Assembly: GCF_049800915.1 (NCBI RefSeq)
Contig: NZ_JBNAFY010000007.1
Location: 186,001-250,000, forward strand
Origin: Amaricoccus macauensis_A
Lineage (GTDB): Bacteria > Pseudomonadota > Alphaproteobacteria > Rhodobacterales > Rhodobacteraceae
Direction of reading: 5' to 3'
Length of the DNA: 64,000 bases
Shown: positions 42,167 to 52,392 of the stretch, one piece after another
Layout of the letters: each line of letters begins with the position of its first letter
Position numbering within the stretch: position 1 is the stretch's first letter
Made by a program: the position numbers and the translations under genes
The notes under the pieces: generated by a model
Databases searched by the model: none
Seen by the model: the letters and a program-made list of their open reading frames with translations, nothing else
What the model was told of the DNA's origin: nothing

Positions 42167-43132
42167 ATGAGCATTCCGGCCAAACACCCTTTCGCCTTCG
42201 ATCCGACCTACGGGTACGGTCTCCGTGAATTTCGTGCACTACGACCACCACCCGCTCCGCCAGAGTTTGGTGCGTTCTGGCGCGACCGCTATCGTGAGGC
42301 GATCTCGATCGACCCGGAACCGTGCCTGAGCGCTTGCGAAATCAGCCATGCAGATTGGGAGACGCATGAGATCACCTACCGCTCCACGGGAGGATTCCGG
42401 ACAAGCGGTTGGCTGATACGGCCCCGCCACGGCAAGATCACACGGGGGTTGGTGGTCGGCCATGGATATGGCGGCCGGGGTGGCCCGGAATTCGACATCC
42501 CGGTCGAGAATACGGCCATATTGTTTCCTTGTGCCCGAGGCATTTCACGCAGCGCGCATCCATCAATTCCGCCAGATCCGGCCAGACATGTTCTCTGCAA
42601 CATTACCGACCCGAAGTCCTACGTGCTGGGCGGGTGCGTCGATGATCTCTGGCTTGCCGTTTCTGCGTTGACTGAGCTTCATCCGCAGATCGAGGGTCAT
42701 ATCGGTTATTCGGGGATCAGTTTCGGTGGCGGGATCGGGGCACTCGCGATCCCGTGGGATCCACGTATTCTTCGTGGGCACCTTACCGTGCCGACATTCG
42801 GAAACATGCCGCTGTGGCTCAGCTTGCCGACCGTGGGCAGTGGGAACTCCGTGCAGAAGTTCCTCGAGACCCACGAGGAAATACGCTCACATCTCGGGTT
42901 CTACGATGCCGCCATTGCAGCGACCCGCATTGATGTGCCGATGCTGATGGCTGTCGCCTGTTTCGACCCGGCCGTCGCGCCACCGTGTCAGTTCTCGGTC
43001 GCGAATGCGCTGCCGCCCTCGCCCGACCACGAAACCTTCATTCTGGATGCCGGGCATTTCGAGTATTCCAGCATGAAAGAGCAGCATGCCGCGCTGAAGG
43101 CAAGGGTGCGGAGGTTCTTCGAGAAACTCTAG
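42167..43132 (+). CDS. acetyl-xylan-esterase-like alpha/beta hydrolase (AXE1 family)
   Basis: A 321-residue hydrolase related to acetyl xylan/cephalosporin C deacetylases. The nucleophile Ser is in GYSGISFGGGIGALA, and the His is in LDAGHFEYSSM near the end. The N-terminal domain has PPEFGAFWRDRYREA and GWLIRPRH, typical of the family. The ATG at 42167 is preceded by AGAAGGA. It has no signal peptide. It lies before a sulfatase, so it may remove acetyl groups from a sulfated or acetylated sugar. Confidence 0.82.
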   Translation: MSIPAKHPFAFDPTYGYGLREFRALRPPPAPPEFGAFWRDRYREAISIDPEPCLSACEISHADWETHEITYRSTGGFRTSGWLIRPRHGKITRGLVVGHGYGGRGGPEFDIPVENTAILFPCARGISRSAHPSIPPDPARHVLCNITDPKSYVLGGCVDDLWLAVSALTELHPQIEGHIGYSGISFGGGIGALAIPWDPRILRGHLTVPTFGNMPLWLSLPTVGSGNSVQKFLETHEEIRSHLGFYDAAIAATRIDVPMLMAVACFDPAVAPPCQFSVANALPPSPDHETFILDAGHFEYSSMKEQHAALKARVRRFFEKL

Positions 43133-43332
43133 TCTCCGCGGCCCCTTGGGAGCACGCGGACCGACGCTAGGTGGAACCTTGCCGATGACCGAGCTTTCAT
43201 CTGGCCCGCTCTCGCCGTTCCCGCTACCAGTTCGTTGGAATGCCCGACAGTACGGGTGTCTTCACGGAAGCACGAGCAGGGTTTCTCCGACGCAGGCAAT
43301 CGAGTGAGCCCGGCCCGTAGGGAGGGATTTTC

Positions 43333-44874
43333 ATGCGTCCGAACATCATATTCATCATGTCGGATGACCACGCCGCGCGGGCGATTTCCGCCTACGGCGC
43401 GGGGATCAACAAGACACCGAATCTCGACCGGCTGGCGCAGGAGGGCATGCGCCATGATGCCACCTATGTCACGAACTCGATCTGCACGCCATCACGCGCC
43501 GCAATTCTGACCGGCACCCACAACCACGTGAATTGCGTCACGACACTTGATACACGCCTCGACAACCGGCTGCCAAATGTCGCCAAGCACCTGCGCCATG
43601 GCGGCTATCGCACCGGCATGTTCGGGAAATGGCACCTGGGCGAGGGGCGCGCGCATGAGCCCTCCGGTTTCGACGAATGGGCCGTCGTGCCCGGTCAGGG
43701 CGACTACTGGGATCCGGCCTTCATCTTTCCAGACGGTCACCGGCGGCTCGAGGGCTATGCGACCGACATCATCACCGACATGTCGATAGACTTCATCGAC
43801 CGTTGCGGAGACACGCCGTTCTTTCTGATGTGCCATCACAAGGCACCGCACCGGAATTTCCAGCCGCATCCGAAATGGGCGCATCTCTGGGCCGATGAAG
43901 ACGTGCCACTGCCCGAGACCTTCAACGACGACTACGCAAACCGCGCCGCAGCGGCAGCTGCCGCACGGATGCGCATTCGGCAGGACATGGTCTGGGATGA
44001 TCTGGCCCTCGTGCAGCCCGAAGGCTCGAGGGACGCGGCCGGAGATCTTGTCGTGCCGTTCTGGGGCGGGCGCAAGGTGCCGGACCTCAAGCCCGGCGAG
44101 AGCATTACGGTGATCTGCTCCGAAACAGGCCAGAACTACACTTTCGACCACGATCAGGCCTTCGCCGAGTTCAAGTATCAACGGTTCATGAAGCGCTATT
44201 TGCGCACGGTGCAATCCATCGACGAGAACGTGGGAAGGCTTCTCGATCATCTGGACGAGCGCGAGATCGCGGATAACACGCTCGTTATCTATACGTCTGA
44301 TCAGGGTTTCTTCCTCGGTGAGCATGGCTGGTTCGACAAGCGGTTCATGTACGAGGAGTCCTTGCAGATGCCGTTCCTCTGTCGGTATCCGAAGGCAATT
44401 GCAGCAGGTTCGACCTCGTCCGATATCGCGTGCAACGTGGATTTCGCCCCGACTTTTCTGGACTATGCGGAATTGCCCGTTCCGACGTACATGCAAGGGC
44501 GGTCGATGCGCGGTGTGCTGGCAGGAGAAACTCCGGAGGACTGGGAGCAACTCGCCTATCATCGCTACTGGATGCACAATGACAGTTTCCATGGTGCCTG
44601 GGCCCATTACGGGGTGCGGGACGGTCGGTACAAGCTGATCTATTGGTACAACGATCCTTTGGGGCAGCCGGGGGCTCATCCCCATGAGGCGGAGCCGGAA
44701 TGGGAGCTTTTCGATTGCGAGACGGATCCGCACGAGTTGAAAAACCTCGCGGGCGATCCGGACCACGCGGAGATTTTTTCAAATCTTCTCAAAAAGTTGG
44801 ACGCAAAGATGGCGGAGATCGGGGATATTCCCGAGCATGACAGCGCGCAGGTTCTGGCAGGGCTCAAACCCTGA
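43333..44874 (+). CDS. sulfatase (formylglycine-dependent, S1 family)
   Basis: A 513-residue sulfatase with the maturation motif Cys51 in SICTPSRAAILTG, which must be converted to formylglycine by the enzyme at 37256. Metal ligands are in MSDDHAARAIS (Asp-Asp) and YTSDQGFFLGEHGWFDKR, and substrate-pocket Lys/His in GMFGKWHLGEG and HHKAPHRNF. There is no signal peptide, so it is probably cytoplasmic. GGGAGGG lies about ten bases before the ATG. The substrate could be a sulfated sugar or another sulfate ester. Confidence 0.92.
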   Translation: MRPNIIFIMSDDHAARAISAYGAGINKTPNLDRLAQEGMRHDATYVTNSICTPSRAAILTGTHNHVNCVTTLDTRLDNRLPNVAKHLRHGGYRTGMFGKWHLGEGRAHEPSGFDEWAVVPGQGDYWDPAFIFPDGHRRLEGYATDIITDMSIDFIDRCGDTPFFLMCHHKAPHRNFQPHPKWAHLWADEDVPLPETFNDDYANRAAAAAAARMRIRQDMVWDDLALVQPEGSRDAAGDLVVPFWGGRKVPDLKPGESITVICSETGQNYTFDHDQAFAEFKYQRFMKRYLRTVQSIDENVGRLLDHLDEREIADNTLVIYTSDQGFFLGEHGWFDKRFMYEESLQMPFLCRYPKAIAAGSTSSDIACNVDFAPTFLDYAELPVPTYMQGRSMRGVLAGETPEDWEQLAYHRYWMHNDSFHGAWAHYGVRDGRYKLIYWYNDPLGQPGAHPHEAEPEWELFDCETDPHELKNLAGDPDHAEIFSNLLKKLDAKMAEIGDIPEHDSAQVLAGLKP

Positions 44875-45098
44875 CCGCAGAGAGGCCGAAGCGCGGAACA
44901 TCGTGTATGGAAACGATATGGAATCCGTATGGTTTCGATATGGCTCCTTTTTCATGAGTTGTTAACGCGCCCTAACTCCCTGGGGTGAGCCGGGCGCGGT
45001 TTTGGCCGCACGCAAGCCCCGACCGCAGTGAGACCAAGTCAACGAGATCCGGCTATGGGTTCGATATGGCTCCATCGTCATGACCTGATAAGCGCGCC
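44873..45098. repeat. imperfect tandem duplication after the sulfatase gene
   Basis: GACCGCAG at 44873-44880 recurs at 45021-45028, and TCGATATGGCTCC at 44935-44947 recurs at 45061-45073. The following bases, with TCATGA and GCGCGCCC, also match. The first copy carries an extra 22 bases made of smaller CGATATGG/GTATGG repeats. The rest of the 655-base spacer (44875-45530) shows no gene. It is AT-richer toward the ABC transporter gene and should contain its promoter. Confidence 0.7.
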
Positions 45099-45530
45099 CC
45101 CTCAACGCATGGCGGGGGCAGGAACCGAGACAACACCGCGCGAAGCACTTGCCCGGATGCCGCGTGCCGCTGATGCGGAACTGAATTTCTTCCGGTCCCG
45201 AAACAGAATAATTCGCATACCGATCAAACTGCGTGAATTGCGCCCGACATGGGGTAAAAAGCCCCTTGGGCTCCCGCGCTTACTCAACCTTAACTTTCCT
45301 CTTGCGTGCGGCAATAATGCATCACCCCACAAACTGGCATGTGCAGCCCCACACATGGGAAGGTTAATGATTTTTGGTGCCATACAGGGATCTTAGCGCA
45401 AGCATTGTGCATCTGCAGCATTTGCAAGTGTATTTTTGTTAGCGGAAATGGAACCGGCAAAAACCCGCCGATTCGCCTTATGCGTGTGTGTTTGGGTGGA
45501 CTTTAGGCGATTTTTCGCCGATAACAATTA

Positions 45531-47594
45531 ATGCGCATGAGGGGTACCTCACAGAATCTCAACCCCCTGCGCGCAAGAATAACAGAGACTGGCGTCGCCC
45601 TTCTCGCGCCGACGAATTCGTTCGGCACGAGACAGAGGAAGTGTGCGCCGTACAGGCAGGTGGACGCGACATTGGAACGGCTAACCGGATTTTGGGGGCT
45701 ACTTTTTGCCTACTGGCGATCGGAACGCTGGCGCGAGGCCTGGTTGCTTACCGTATTCGTCTTCGGGGCAACCGCGCTTCTCAGCAAGGCCAGCGTATGG
45801 ACCGCGCTGGCGAGTGCAGATTTTCTCGCCGCTCTTGCCGGCTTCCATGCCGCAGAGCCCGAAAGCCATCCCGTCCGGACGGTACTGACCGCTGCGGGTG
45901 TATTTGCAGCCATATATCTCGCTCGGTCCTGCGGGGTGGCGCTTCGCCATTTCGTCGCCGGAACGCTGCATCGCCGCGCCCGCGCCTGGCTGGCCGGGGT
46001 CTTTGATCGGGAAATCCTCAACAACGAGCGTATCGCGCTCGACCTGATGAGCGACCGTTCGGAGAATTCCCGCGCGCGCCCCATGCCGGATGCCATCGAC
46101 CAGCGCATCGACGAATGCTCCCAGGGGCTCTACGGCGGCATACTCGGGCTTGCCATGGGACTGTTCGGGTCGGTCACCTCGATCTGGTTCATTTCACAGG
46201 CGCTGCTCGAACGCTCTGCCCCGGTGCCGGCGCTCGATGCCTGGGGGGAACAGCTCAACGGGTTCATGGCGGAAACCGCGCCTTTCATCGCCGCCCATGT
46301 GAACTTCGTGCCCGGCGATCTCGGGACGGTGCTGATCGTCGCGACACTCGTGATACTGTATGTTCCGGCCTGCACCTTCGTCGCCTGGCTCCTGGGGCGC
46401 ATCATCGAGCGACTTCAGCTGGAACGCCAGCGCCGCGACGGTGCATGGCGCGGCGAGTGGAGCACGCTTCTGAACCGCGTGAGCCAGCTCTCGACCTCCC
46501 ACGGCGAGCGCGCCCAGCGCCGGATCAACCGCCGGCTCTATGACGGGCTCGATCATACCTGGGGCAAGCAGAACATCTGGGGGAGCATCATGATGCTCTT
46601 CACGGATGCCTACAATTTCCTGTCCACGCGGCTTCTGGCCTATCTGCCGGCGCTGCCTGCGTACATGGCCGGAAACTTCAGCTTCCGCACCTTCGCCGCC
46701 ACAAGCGAACTGACGGCCGAACTCATCAAGGACGTGTCCTGGTTCATCAACGTCATGCCCGCCATCGCGACGCTGCGGGCCAACGCCGGGCGGCTGACCG
46801 AGCTTGCCCAGGCGGTGGAGCGCGTGCGCGAGAGGGATGCGTTCTACGCGGAAACCGGGGTTCATGATTTCGAGTATGCGCGGCGCGAGAAAGGCCCGTC
46901 GCTGGCGATCGAGCGGCTGGCGCTGCATCATCGCGGCCACGACACCGCGGCCTTCCTTACGGTGCCGAAACTGACGCTCTGGCCCGGCGACCGGGTCTAC
47001 CTGCGGGGCAGCAACGGTTGCGGCAAGAGCAGCCTGCTGAAGGCGGTGGCCGGGCTCTGGCCCTATGGCAAGGGCAAGGTCACGGCGCGGGACGACACAA
47101 GGTTATTCTTTGCCGGGCAGGAGCCGGATCTTCCGGACCGGCTGACCCTGAAGGCGCTTGTCTGCTACCCGGATCACCCGGAGACACATAGCGACATCGA
47201 GGTCGCCCAGGTGCTTTCCCACGTGGGGCTGGGCGATTTCATCCATGCGCTCGGCGAGGAGCTTCATCAGGGCAAGAACTGGCGCAATGTCTTCTCCGGC
47301 GGCCAGAAGCAGCGGCTGGTTCTCGCCCGCATCCTGCTCTACCGGCCCGATATCCTGCTTCTCGACGAGGCGACCTCGGCGCTCGACGTGGACGCGGTGA
47401 CGGATTTCCACCTGACGCTTTGCGACGCCTTGCCGCGGACGGCCATCCTTGCGGTCCTGCATGGCGAAAATGTGCCAAGCGATCCAGAAGGCGAACCATT
47501 CTACACGGCAATCCTCGACATCCAGAACGGCTGCGGTAACGTGCGGCCGGTGGTCAAGCCGCTCTACAGCGGCGTGCGCCATGCTGCGGAGTAA
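45531..47594 (+). CDS. ABC transporter, fused permease-ATPase (SbmA/BacA-YddA type)
   Basis: A half-transporter of up to 687 residues. The membrane domain has five to six hydrophobic segments (WLLTVFVFGATALL, GVFAAIYLARSCGVAL and later ones). The ATPase domain has Walker A GSNGCGKSSLL, signature FSGGQKQRLVLARIL and Walker B ILLLDEATSALD. The architecture is the ABC-D/YddA branch, which acts as a homodimer. The start is uncertain: a GTG at 45660 gives a more typical N-terminus than the ATG at 45531. The GH3 gene begins 24 bases downstream, so the two are likely co-transcribed. Confidence 0.87.
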   Translation: MRMRGTSQNLNPLRARITETGVALLAPTNSFGTRQRKCAPYRQVDATLERLTGFWGLLFAYWRSERWREAWLLTVFVFGATALLSKASVWTALASADFLAALAGFHAAEPESHPVRTVLTAAGVFAAIYLARSCGVALRHFVAGTLHRRARAWLAGVFDREILNNERIALDLMSDRSENSRARPMPDAIDQRIDECSQGLYGGILGLAMGLFGSVTSIWFISQALLERSAPVPALDAWGEQLNGFMAETAPFIAAHVNFVPGDLGTVLIVATLVILYVPACTFVAWLLGRIIERLQLERQRRDGAWRGEWSTLLNRVSQLSTSHGERAQRRINRRLYDGLDHTWGKQNIWGSIMMLFTDAYNFLSTRLLAYLPALPAYMAGNFSFRTFAATSELTAELIKDVSWFINVMPAIATLRANAGRLTELAQAVERVRERDAFYAETGVHDFEYARREKGPSLAIERLALHHRGHDTAAFLTVPKLTLWPGDRVYLRGSNGCGKSSLLKAVAGLWPYGKGKVTARDDTRLFFAGQEPDLPDRLTLKALVCYPDHPETHSDIEVAQVLSHVGLGDFIHALGEELHQGKNWRNVFSGGQKQRLVLARILLYRPDILLLDEATSALDVDAVTDFHLTLCDALPRTAILAVLHGENVPSDPEGEPFYTAILDIQNGCGNVRPVVKPLYSGVRHAAE

Positions 47595-47618
47595 CGGCCG
47601 CAGACTGGGAGGATTGAC

Positions 47619-49868
47619 GTGCAGGCACGGAATACCGTCGACCGCCTGATGCAGGAGATGACGCTGTCCGAGTAGATCGGTCAGCTGAACCTTCTCGCTG
47701 CCGGCGAAGGACTTACCACCGGCTCCGGGCAGGACGCCCCTCTGGCGCGGCGGCTCGCCGCGGGCGAGGTGGGGGCGATCTTCGGGACGAAATCGCTCGC
47801 TTCGGCGCGCGCGATGCAGGAGGCCGCGCTTGCGGGTTCCCGGCTCGGGATTCCGCTCTTCTTTGCCGAGGACGTGATCCACGGCCATCGCACGGTCTTT
47901 CCCCTTCCCGTCGCCCTTGCCTGTTCCTGGGACATGGCGCTCGTCGAGGCGACGGCGGCCTTTGCGGCCGGCGAGGCGGCAGCGGAGGGTCTCCACCAGG
48001 TCTATGCCCCGATGGTCGATGTCTCCCGCGATCCGCGCTGGGGGCGGGTGGCCGAGAGCCCCGGCGAGGATCCGGTGCTGGCGGCCGCCGTCGCAGTGGC
48101 GATGACGCGGGGCTTCCAGGGCACGGACCCGGCGGGACCCGGTCGCGTGGCGGCCTGTCTCAAGCATTTCGTTGCCTATGGCGCGACGGCGAGCGGGCGC
48201 GATTACGACAATGCGAGCCTTGCCTGGGAGGATCTGCTGGAGGTCTACCTGCCGCCCTTCTCCGAAGGCGTTGCGGCGGGCGCGGCCAGCGTCATGGCGA
48301 GTTTCAATGCGGTCAACAAGATGCCGATGCATGCCCACGGGCCGCTGATCGAGGGCTGGCTGCGCGGCAAGGCGGGTTTCGAGGGGCTGGTGGTTTCGGA
48401 CTATACCGGGGTGAAGGAGCTTATCGCCCATGGGCTCGGCCCCGGCCCTGTCGTGGTCGCCCGCGCGCTTCAGGCCGGGATCGACATGGACATGGTGGGG
48501 GAGGATTACCTTTCCCATCTGCCCGAGATCGCGCGCGAGGGGCTGGAGGCGCCCGATTGCGGGCTGAACCTCACGGCCACGGACATCCGGGGGCTGATCG
48601 ACCGGGCGTGTCATCGGGTGCTGTCGTTCAAGGCCATGCTCGGTCTCTTCGACGATCCGTTCCGGGGCATGACCGGTGTGCCGCCCGCGCCCGATCGTGC
48701 GGCGGGGCGTGCGCTTGCGCGCAAGTCCGCGGCGGCCTCGGCGGTTCTGCTCAAGAACGAGGGGGACGTGCTGCCGCTCGGGGCGGACAGGGCGGTCGCG
48801 CTGATCGGTCCGCTGGGCGCGGATCGCGCCAACATGATCGGCACCTGGGCCGTCTCGGGGGATGCGCGCGACGTGGTCCCGCTCGATGCGGCGATCGCGG
48901 CGCTCACGGGGCGCGCGCCCGCGGTGGCGAAGGGTGCCAACATCGTGGACGAGGCGTGGCTTGCGAAACGGCTCAACGTCCATGGGCCCACGGTAGAGCT
49001 GGATGCGCGCGCGCCGGGCGAGATGATCGCGGAGGCTGTGGCGGCTGCGCGCGCGGCGGACGTGGTGATCGTTGCCGTGGGCGAGGCGAAGGAACATGCG
49101 GGCGAGAGCTCGTCGCGGCTTTCTCCCGATCTGCCGGAGCCGCAGCGCAAGCTCGTCGCGGCCCTGGCGGAGGTCGGCACGCCGCTGGTGGTGGTGGTCT
49201 TTGCCGGGCGGCCCCTGGCGCTCGGGGCGGTGGCCGAGGCGGCGGATGCGCTGGTCTATGCCTGGCATGGCGGGATCGCGGGGCCCGAGGGGGTTGCCGA
49301 TCTCCTTTTCGGGGCGGCGGAGCCTTCGGGGCGTCTCGCGGTCACCCTGCCGGCGCATCCCGGCGCGGTGCCGCTTTCCCATGCGGACGAGCCCACGGGC
49401 AGGCCCGATCCGGGGCGGTTCCAGAAGTTCCGCACCGGCTGGCTGGACATGCCCGAGGGGGCGCGCGATTTTCCCTTCGGCTTCGGCCTGGGCTACAGCC
49501 AGGTGAGCTACGGCGCGCCGCGGCTTTCGACCGACCATGCGGGCGGCGTCGATGGTTCTCTGAGCCTGACGGTGGAGATCGCCAATACGGGCACGCGACC
49601 GGCGGTGGAGACGGTGCAGCTCTACCTCTCCGATCCGGTGGCGCGGATCACCCGGCCCGCGCGGCGGCTGGTGGCGTTCCGGCGGGAGACCCTTGCACCG
49701 GGCGAACGGCGGGAGGTGCGCTTCGATATCACCTCGGAGATGCTTTGCTACCCGCTCGCCCCGTCGCTGGAGACCGCCGAGTGGGGCTTCGATCCCGGCC
49801 TCTTCATCCTTCATGTCGGGCCGAACAGCCGTGACACCCAGAGCGTGGAGATCACATGGCACGCGTGA
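47619..49868 (+). pseudogene. GH3 beta-glucosidase with an in-frame amber codon at codon 19
   Basis: A glycoside hydrolase family 3 enzyme of normal length (about 749 residues) starting at GTG 47619 with AGGA upstream. MTLSE is followed by TAG (47673-47675) where the family has Lys (AAG), then IGQLNLL continues in the same frame. Hallmarks include FAEDVIHGHRTVFP, the nucleophile Asp in GLVVSDYTGV, GRVAESPGEDP and a fibronectin-like C-terminus. A GTG at 47769 could restart translation but would remove about 50 residues. Either a nonsense mutation or a base error. The rest of the frame is undamaged. It overlaps the next gene by 13 bases. Confidence 0.85.
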
Positions 49869-51109
49869 CGCGCGGGCTCGACGATGCCGCCCTGCGCGAT
49901 CGGGTGGCGGAGGCGACGGCGAGGTATTTCCTCGACTGGAGCCATCCGGTTTCGGGCATGGCGCGCGAACGGAGCGCCGGGGCCTTCGGATACGATGTCG
50001 AGGAGACCGTCACCACGGGCGGAACCGGCTTCGGCATCCTTGCGCAGATCGTGGCGGCGGAGCGTGGCTGGCGACCCCGGCGGGAGATCCTCGACCGGAT
50101 GGAGCGGCTGGTGGGTTTCCTCGAAACCGCCGACAGGTTCGACGGGGTGTTCCCGCATTTCCTTCACGGCACGACCGGGCACGTTCTGCCGTTCATGCGG
50201 GGCGATGACGGGGGCGACCTTGTGGAAACCGCGTTCCTGATGACGGGGCTTCTGGGGGCTGCCGCCTATTTCACGGAAACGCCCGAACTCGTCTCGCGGA
50301 TCGAGACCATTTTCGACGCGGTGAACTGGGCGTCCCATGTGCGCGAGGACGGCGCGGTGATGTGGCATCGGCACCCGGACCGACCGTGGCCCGAGAAGGC
50401 GCTGCCGATCCGGGGCTGGAACGAGTGCCTGCCGGTCTTTGTCCTCGGCGCGGGATCGCGAACCCATCCGATCCCGGCAAGCGTCTACCACGAGAGCTGG
50501 GCGAAGACGCAGACATTCCTCAACGGGCGCGACTATGGCGGGATCACCTTGCCGTTGGGGCCCGACTGGGGCGGGCCGCTCTTCCTGTCGCAGTATCCCT
50601 TCCTCGGCATCGACCCGCGAGGCTTGTGCGATGCCTATGCCGACTATGGCGCACATACCCGCGCCCATGCGCTGGTGAACCGCCATCACTGCCTGAAGAA
50701 CCCCCATGGCTGGAAGGGCTACGGGCCGCAGTGCTGGGGCCTGACCGCAAGCGACACGCCGGGAGGCTATGCCGCGCATTCGCCCACCAACGACACGGGC
50801 ACGATCACGCCCACGGCCATACTCGGCTCGTTTCCCTATGCGCCGGAAGAGGCCATGCCGGTGCTGCGCCACTTGCATGATGATCTGGGCGAGCGGATCT
50901 GGGGGGATGCGGGCTTTTTTGACGCCTTCAACCTGACCGAGGACTGGGTGGCGGAAAGCCGGCTGGCCATCGATCAGGCCCCCATCGTCGTCGGGTTGGA
51001 AAATCACCGCTCCGGGCTGCTCTGGCGGCTTGTTTCGGGACGCACGGAAGTTCAGCGGGGGCTGCAGACCCTCGGCTTCACCGCACCCTATCTTCAGCCC
51101 ATCGCCTGA
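49856..51109 (+). CDS. glycoamylase-like glucanase (GH144-like, beta-1,2-glucan)
   Basis: A 417-residue protein of the glycoamylase-like domain family, which includes GH144 endo-beta-1,2-glucanases. Patterns are RYFLDWSHPVSGMARER, VTTGGTGFGILAQ, GGDLVETAFLMTGLL, GWNECLPVFVLGAGS and WGLTASDTPGGYAAHSPTNDTGTITPTA. The (alpha/alpha)6 fold is expected. No signal peptide is seen, so it would act inside the cell on imported oligosaccharide. Coupling with the GH3 gene suggests joint cleavage of a beta-glucan. Confidence 0.83.
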   Translation: MARVTRGLDDAALRDRVAEATARYFLDWSHPVSGMARERSAGAFGYDVEETVTTGGTGFGILAQIVAAERGWRPRREILDRMERLVGFLETADRFDGVFPHFLHGTTGHVLPFMRGDDGGDLVETAFLMTGLLGAAAYFTETPELVSRIETIFDAVNWASHVREDGAVMWHRHPDRPWPEKALPIRGWNECLPVFVLGAGSRTHPIPASVYHESWAKTQTFLNGRDYGGITLPLGPDWGGPLFLSQYPFLGIDPRGLCDAYADYGAHTRAHALVNRHHCLKNPHGWKGYGPQCWGLTASDTPGGYAAHSPTNDTGTITPTAILGSFPYAPEEAMPVLRHLHDDLGERIWGDAGFFDAFNLTEDWVAESRLAIDQAPIVVGLENHRSGLLWRLVSGRTEVQRGLQTLGFTAPYLQPIA

Positions 51110-52392
51110 AGCGCGGCCCGACGCGCGGCCTCCGCCCCGAGAAAGGCGGCCGAGGACCAGCTGAGCGCGCGACAGGACGCGGGCGCGCCCGTTTCGCGGT
51201 GGATCTGCTCGGGCAGATCGTCGCCTTCGGGTGAGACGGATTCGATCAGCGCCATCCAGCGGTCCGCCTTCTCGAACGCCTTTCGGTCTGCCGTTTCCAT
51301 GGCGATCCGGTAGTGCAGCTCGGCGAAACCCAAGGTCACCGGGTACCACGGATTGCCACCGAAAAAGACATCCCTCTCGAAGCGGCCCACGGCGGGGACG
51401 GCACGTGTATGGTTGAGCGGATAGAGCCGCGCGAAGAGCGCCTCGAGGGCCGCGGCGGTTGCCAGAGTTCGCGGCGCATTGAGGGCAAAGGGGCCGCTCG
51501 TTCGCCCTGCATGGAGGATGGCCAGCACTGTCGCGGCATCCAGCTCTCCCGCCGGGGCCTCGAGGCTTTCGCGCCAACCACCCGTTTCGGGGTCCGCTGC
51601 CCGGGAGACGAGATCCGCGACCCGATCCGCCGCCTGCCGAAGCGCGGCGCGGTCGAGCGTGCGCGCCCTGCCCCATTCCATGCCGCGCGTGAGCGCGTCC
51701 CACTGGCTGATCAGGGTGAAGGTTGTCCGGCGCATGGGTGCCTCTTCCCACGGGCCGAAACAGAGGCGTCCGGCAACGGAGACCGTGTGCGCGAGGTCAC
51801 GCTCGATCAGCGCATCCGCCTCCGGGCCAGCCATTTCCGGCAGGGCTTCCGTGATCCGAATGAGCGCGGCGGCGCGCAGCGCCGGGCCGTCATCCTGAGG
51901 GCGCGCCCATTGTTCGAGATCGGGCCGTCCGTCCGGGCCGAAGCGTGTCTCGGCCAGCCAGAGGCTGCCTTCGAGAGCACGCAACTCCTCGTCCCGTCGC
52001 AGGAACCGAAGGTGGCTCGGTTGCGTCGTCTCCTTCAGCGGATTGACGGCAGGGCCCTTTCGAGCCGGGTCCGAGATCGCCAGCGAGAACCGGATGTGAT
52101 CCGCGATTGCCTGACGCCAGAAGCCTCCTGCCTCCGGATCAGCCGCCATGGCCTCCGGTATGGCCGCAAGCACGATCGCCCCGTCGCGGACCCAATGATG
52201 GAAATAGTCGGGATCGGGGTCCCAATGCGCGCCGCGCGGCGAGGCCAGGATCGAACCCGGCGCCGGGCGGACCTTCCAGCCGAAGCCTGGCCGCTCGAAT
52301 TCGAGATCGGTCGCGGAAACCGCACGCCGGAGCGCGCGTGCCGCTGCGCCGCGGCGGTGTTCGAGCCATTGGCTTTCGGGGGTATCGGCCAT
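51094..52392 (-). CDS. GH15 glucoamylase-like glycoside hydrolase
   Basis: A 432-residue GH15 family enzyme releasing glucose from glucan ends. The N-terminal block PAPGSILASPRGAHWDPDPDYFHHWVRDGAIVLAAIPEAM holds the Trp-Arg-Asp of the family. The conserved catalytic Glu is expected in DDLPEQIHRETG near residue 400. It lacks the starch-binding domain and the signal peptide. The 3' end overlaps the convergent GH144-like gene by 16 bases, so both cannot be transcribed through without antisense contact. Confidence 0.85.
   Translation of the reverse strand: MADTPESQWLEHRRGAAARALRRAVSATDLEFERPGFGWKVRPAPGSILASPRGAHWDPDPDYFHHWVRDGAIVLAAIPEAMAADPEAGGFWRQAIADHIRFSLAISDPARKGPAVNPLKETTQPSHLRFLRRDEELRALEGSLWLAETRFGPDGRPDLEQWARPQDDGPALRAAALIRITEALPEMAGPEADALIERDLAHTVSVAGRLCFGPWEEAPMRRTTFTLISQWDALTRGMEWGRARTLDRAALRQAADRVADLVSRAADPETGGWRESLEAPAGELDAATVLAILHAGRTSGPFALNAPRTLATAAALEALFARLYPLNHTRAVPAVGRFERDVFFGGNPWYPVTLGFAELHYRIAMETADRKAFEKADRWMALIESVSPEGDDLPEQIHRETGAPASCRALSWSSAAFLGAEAARRAALQAMG

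Noticed and set aside
47103..49862. Very long open minus-strand frame opposite the GH3 gene
   Set aside because: The translation is Arg/His/Gly-rich without family motifs. It arises from GC-rich codon bias on the strand opposite a clear GH3 enzyme.
49811..51751. Minus-strand frame of about 646 codons across GH144-like and GH15 genes
   Set aside because: It lies antisense to one recognised enzyme and out of frame with the other. No motif was found.
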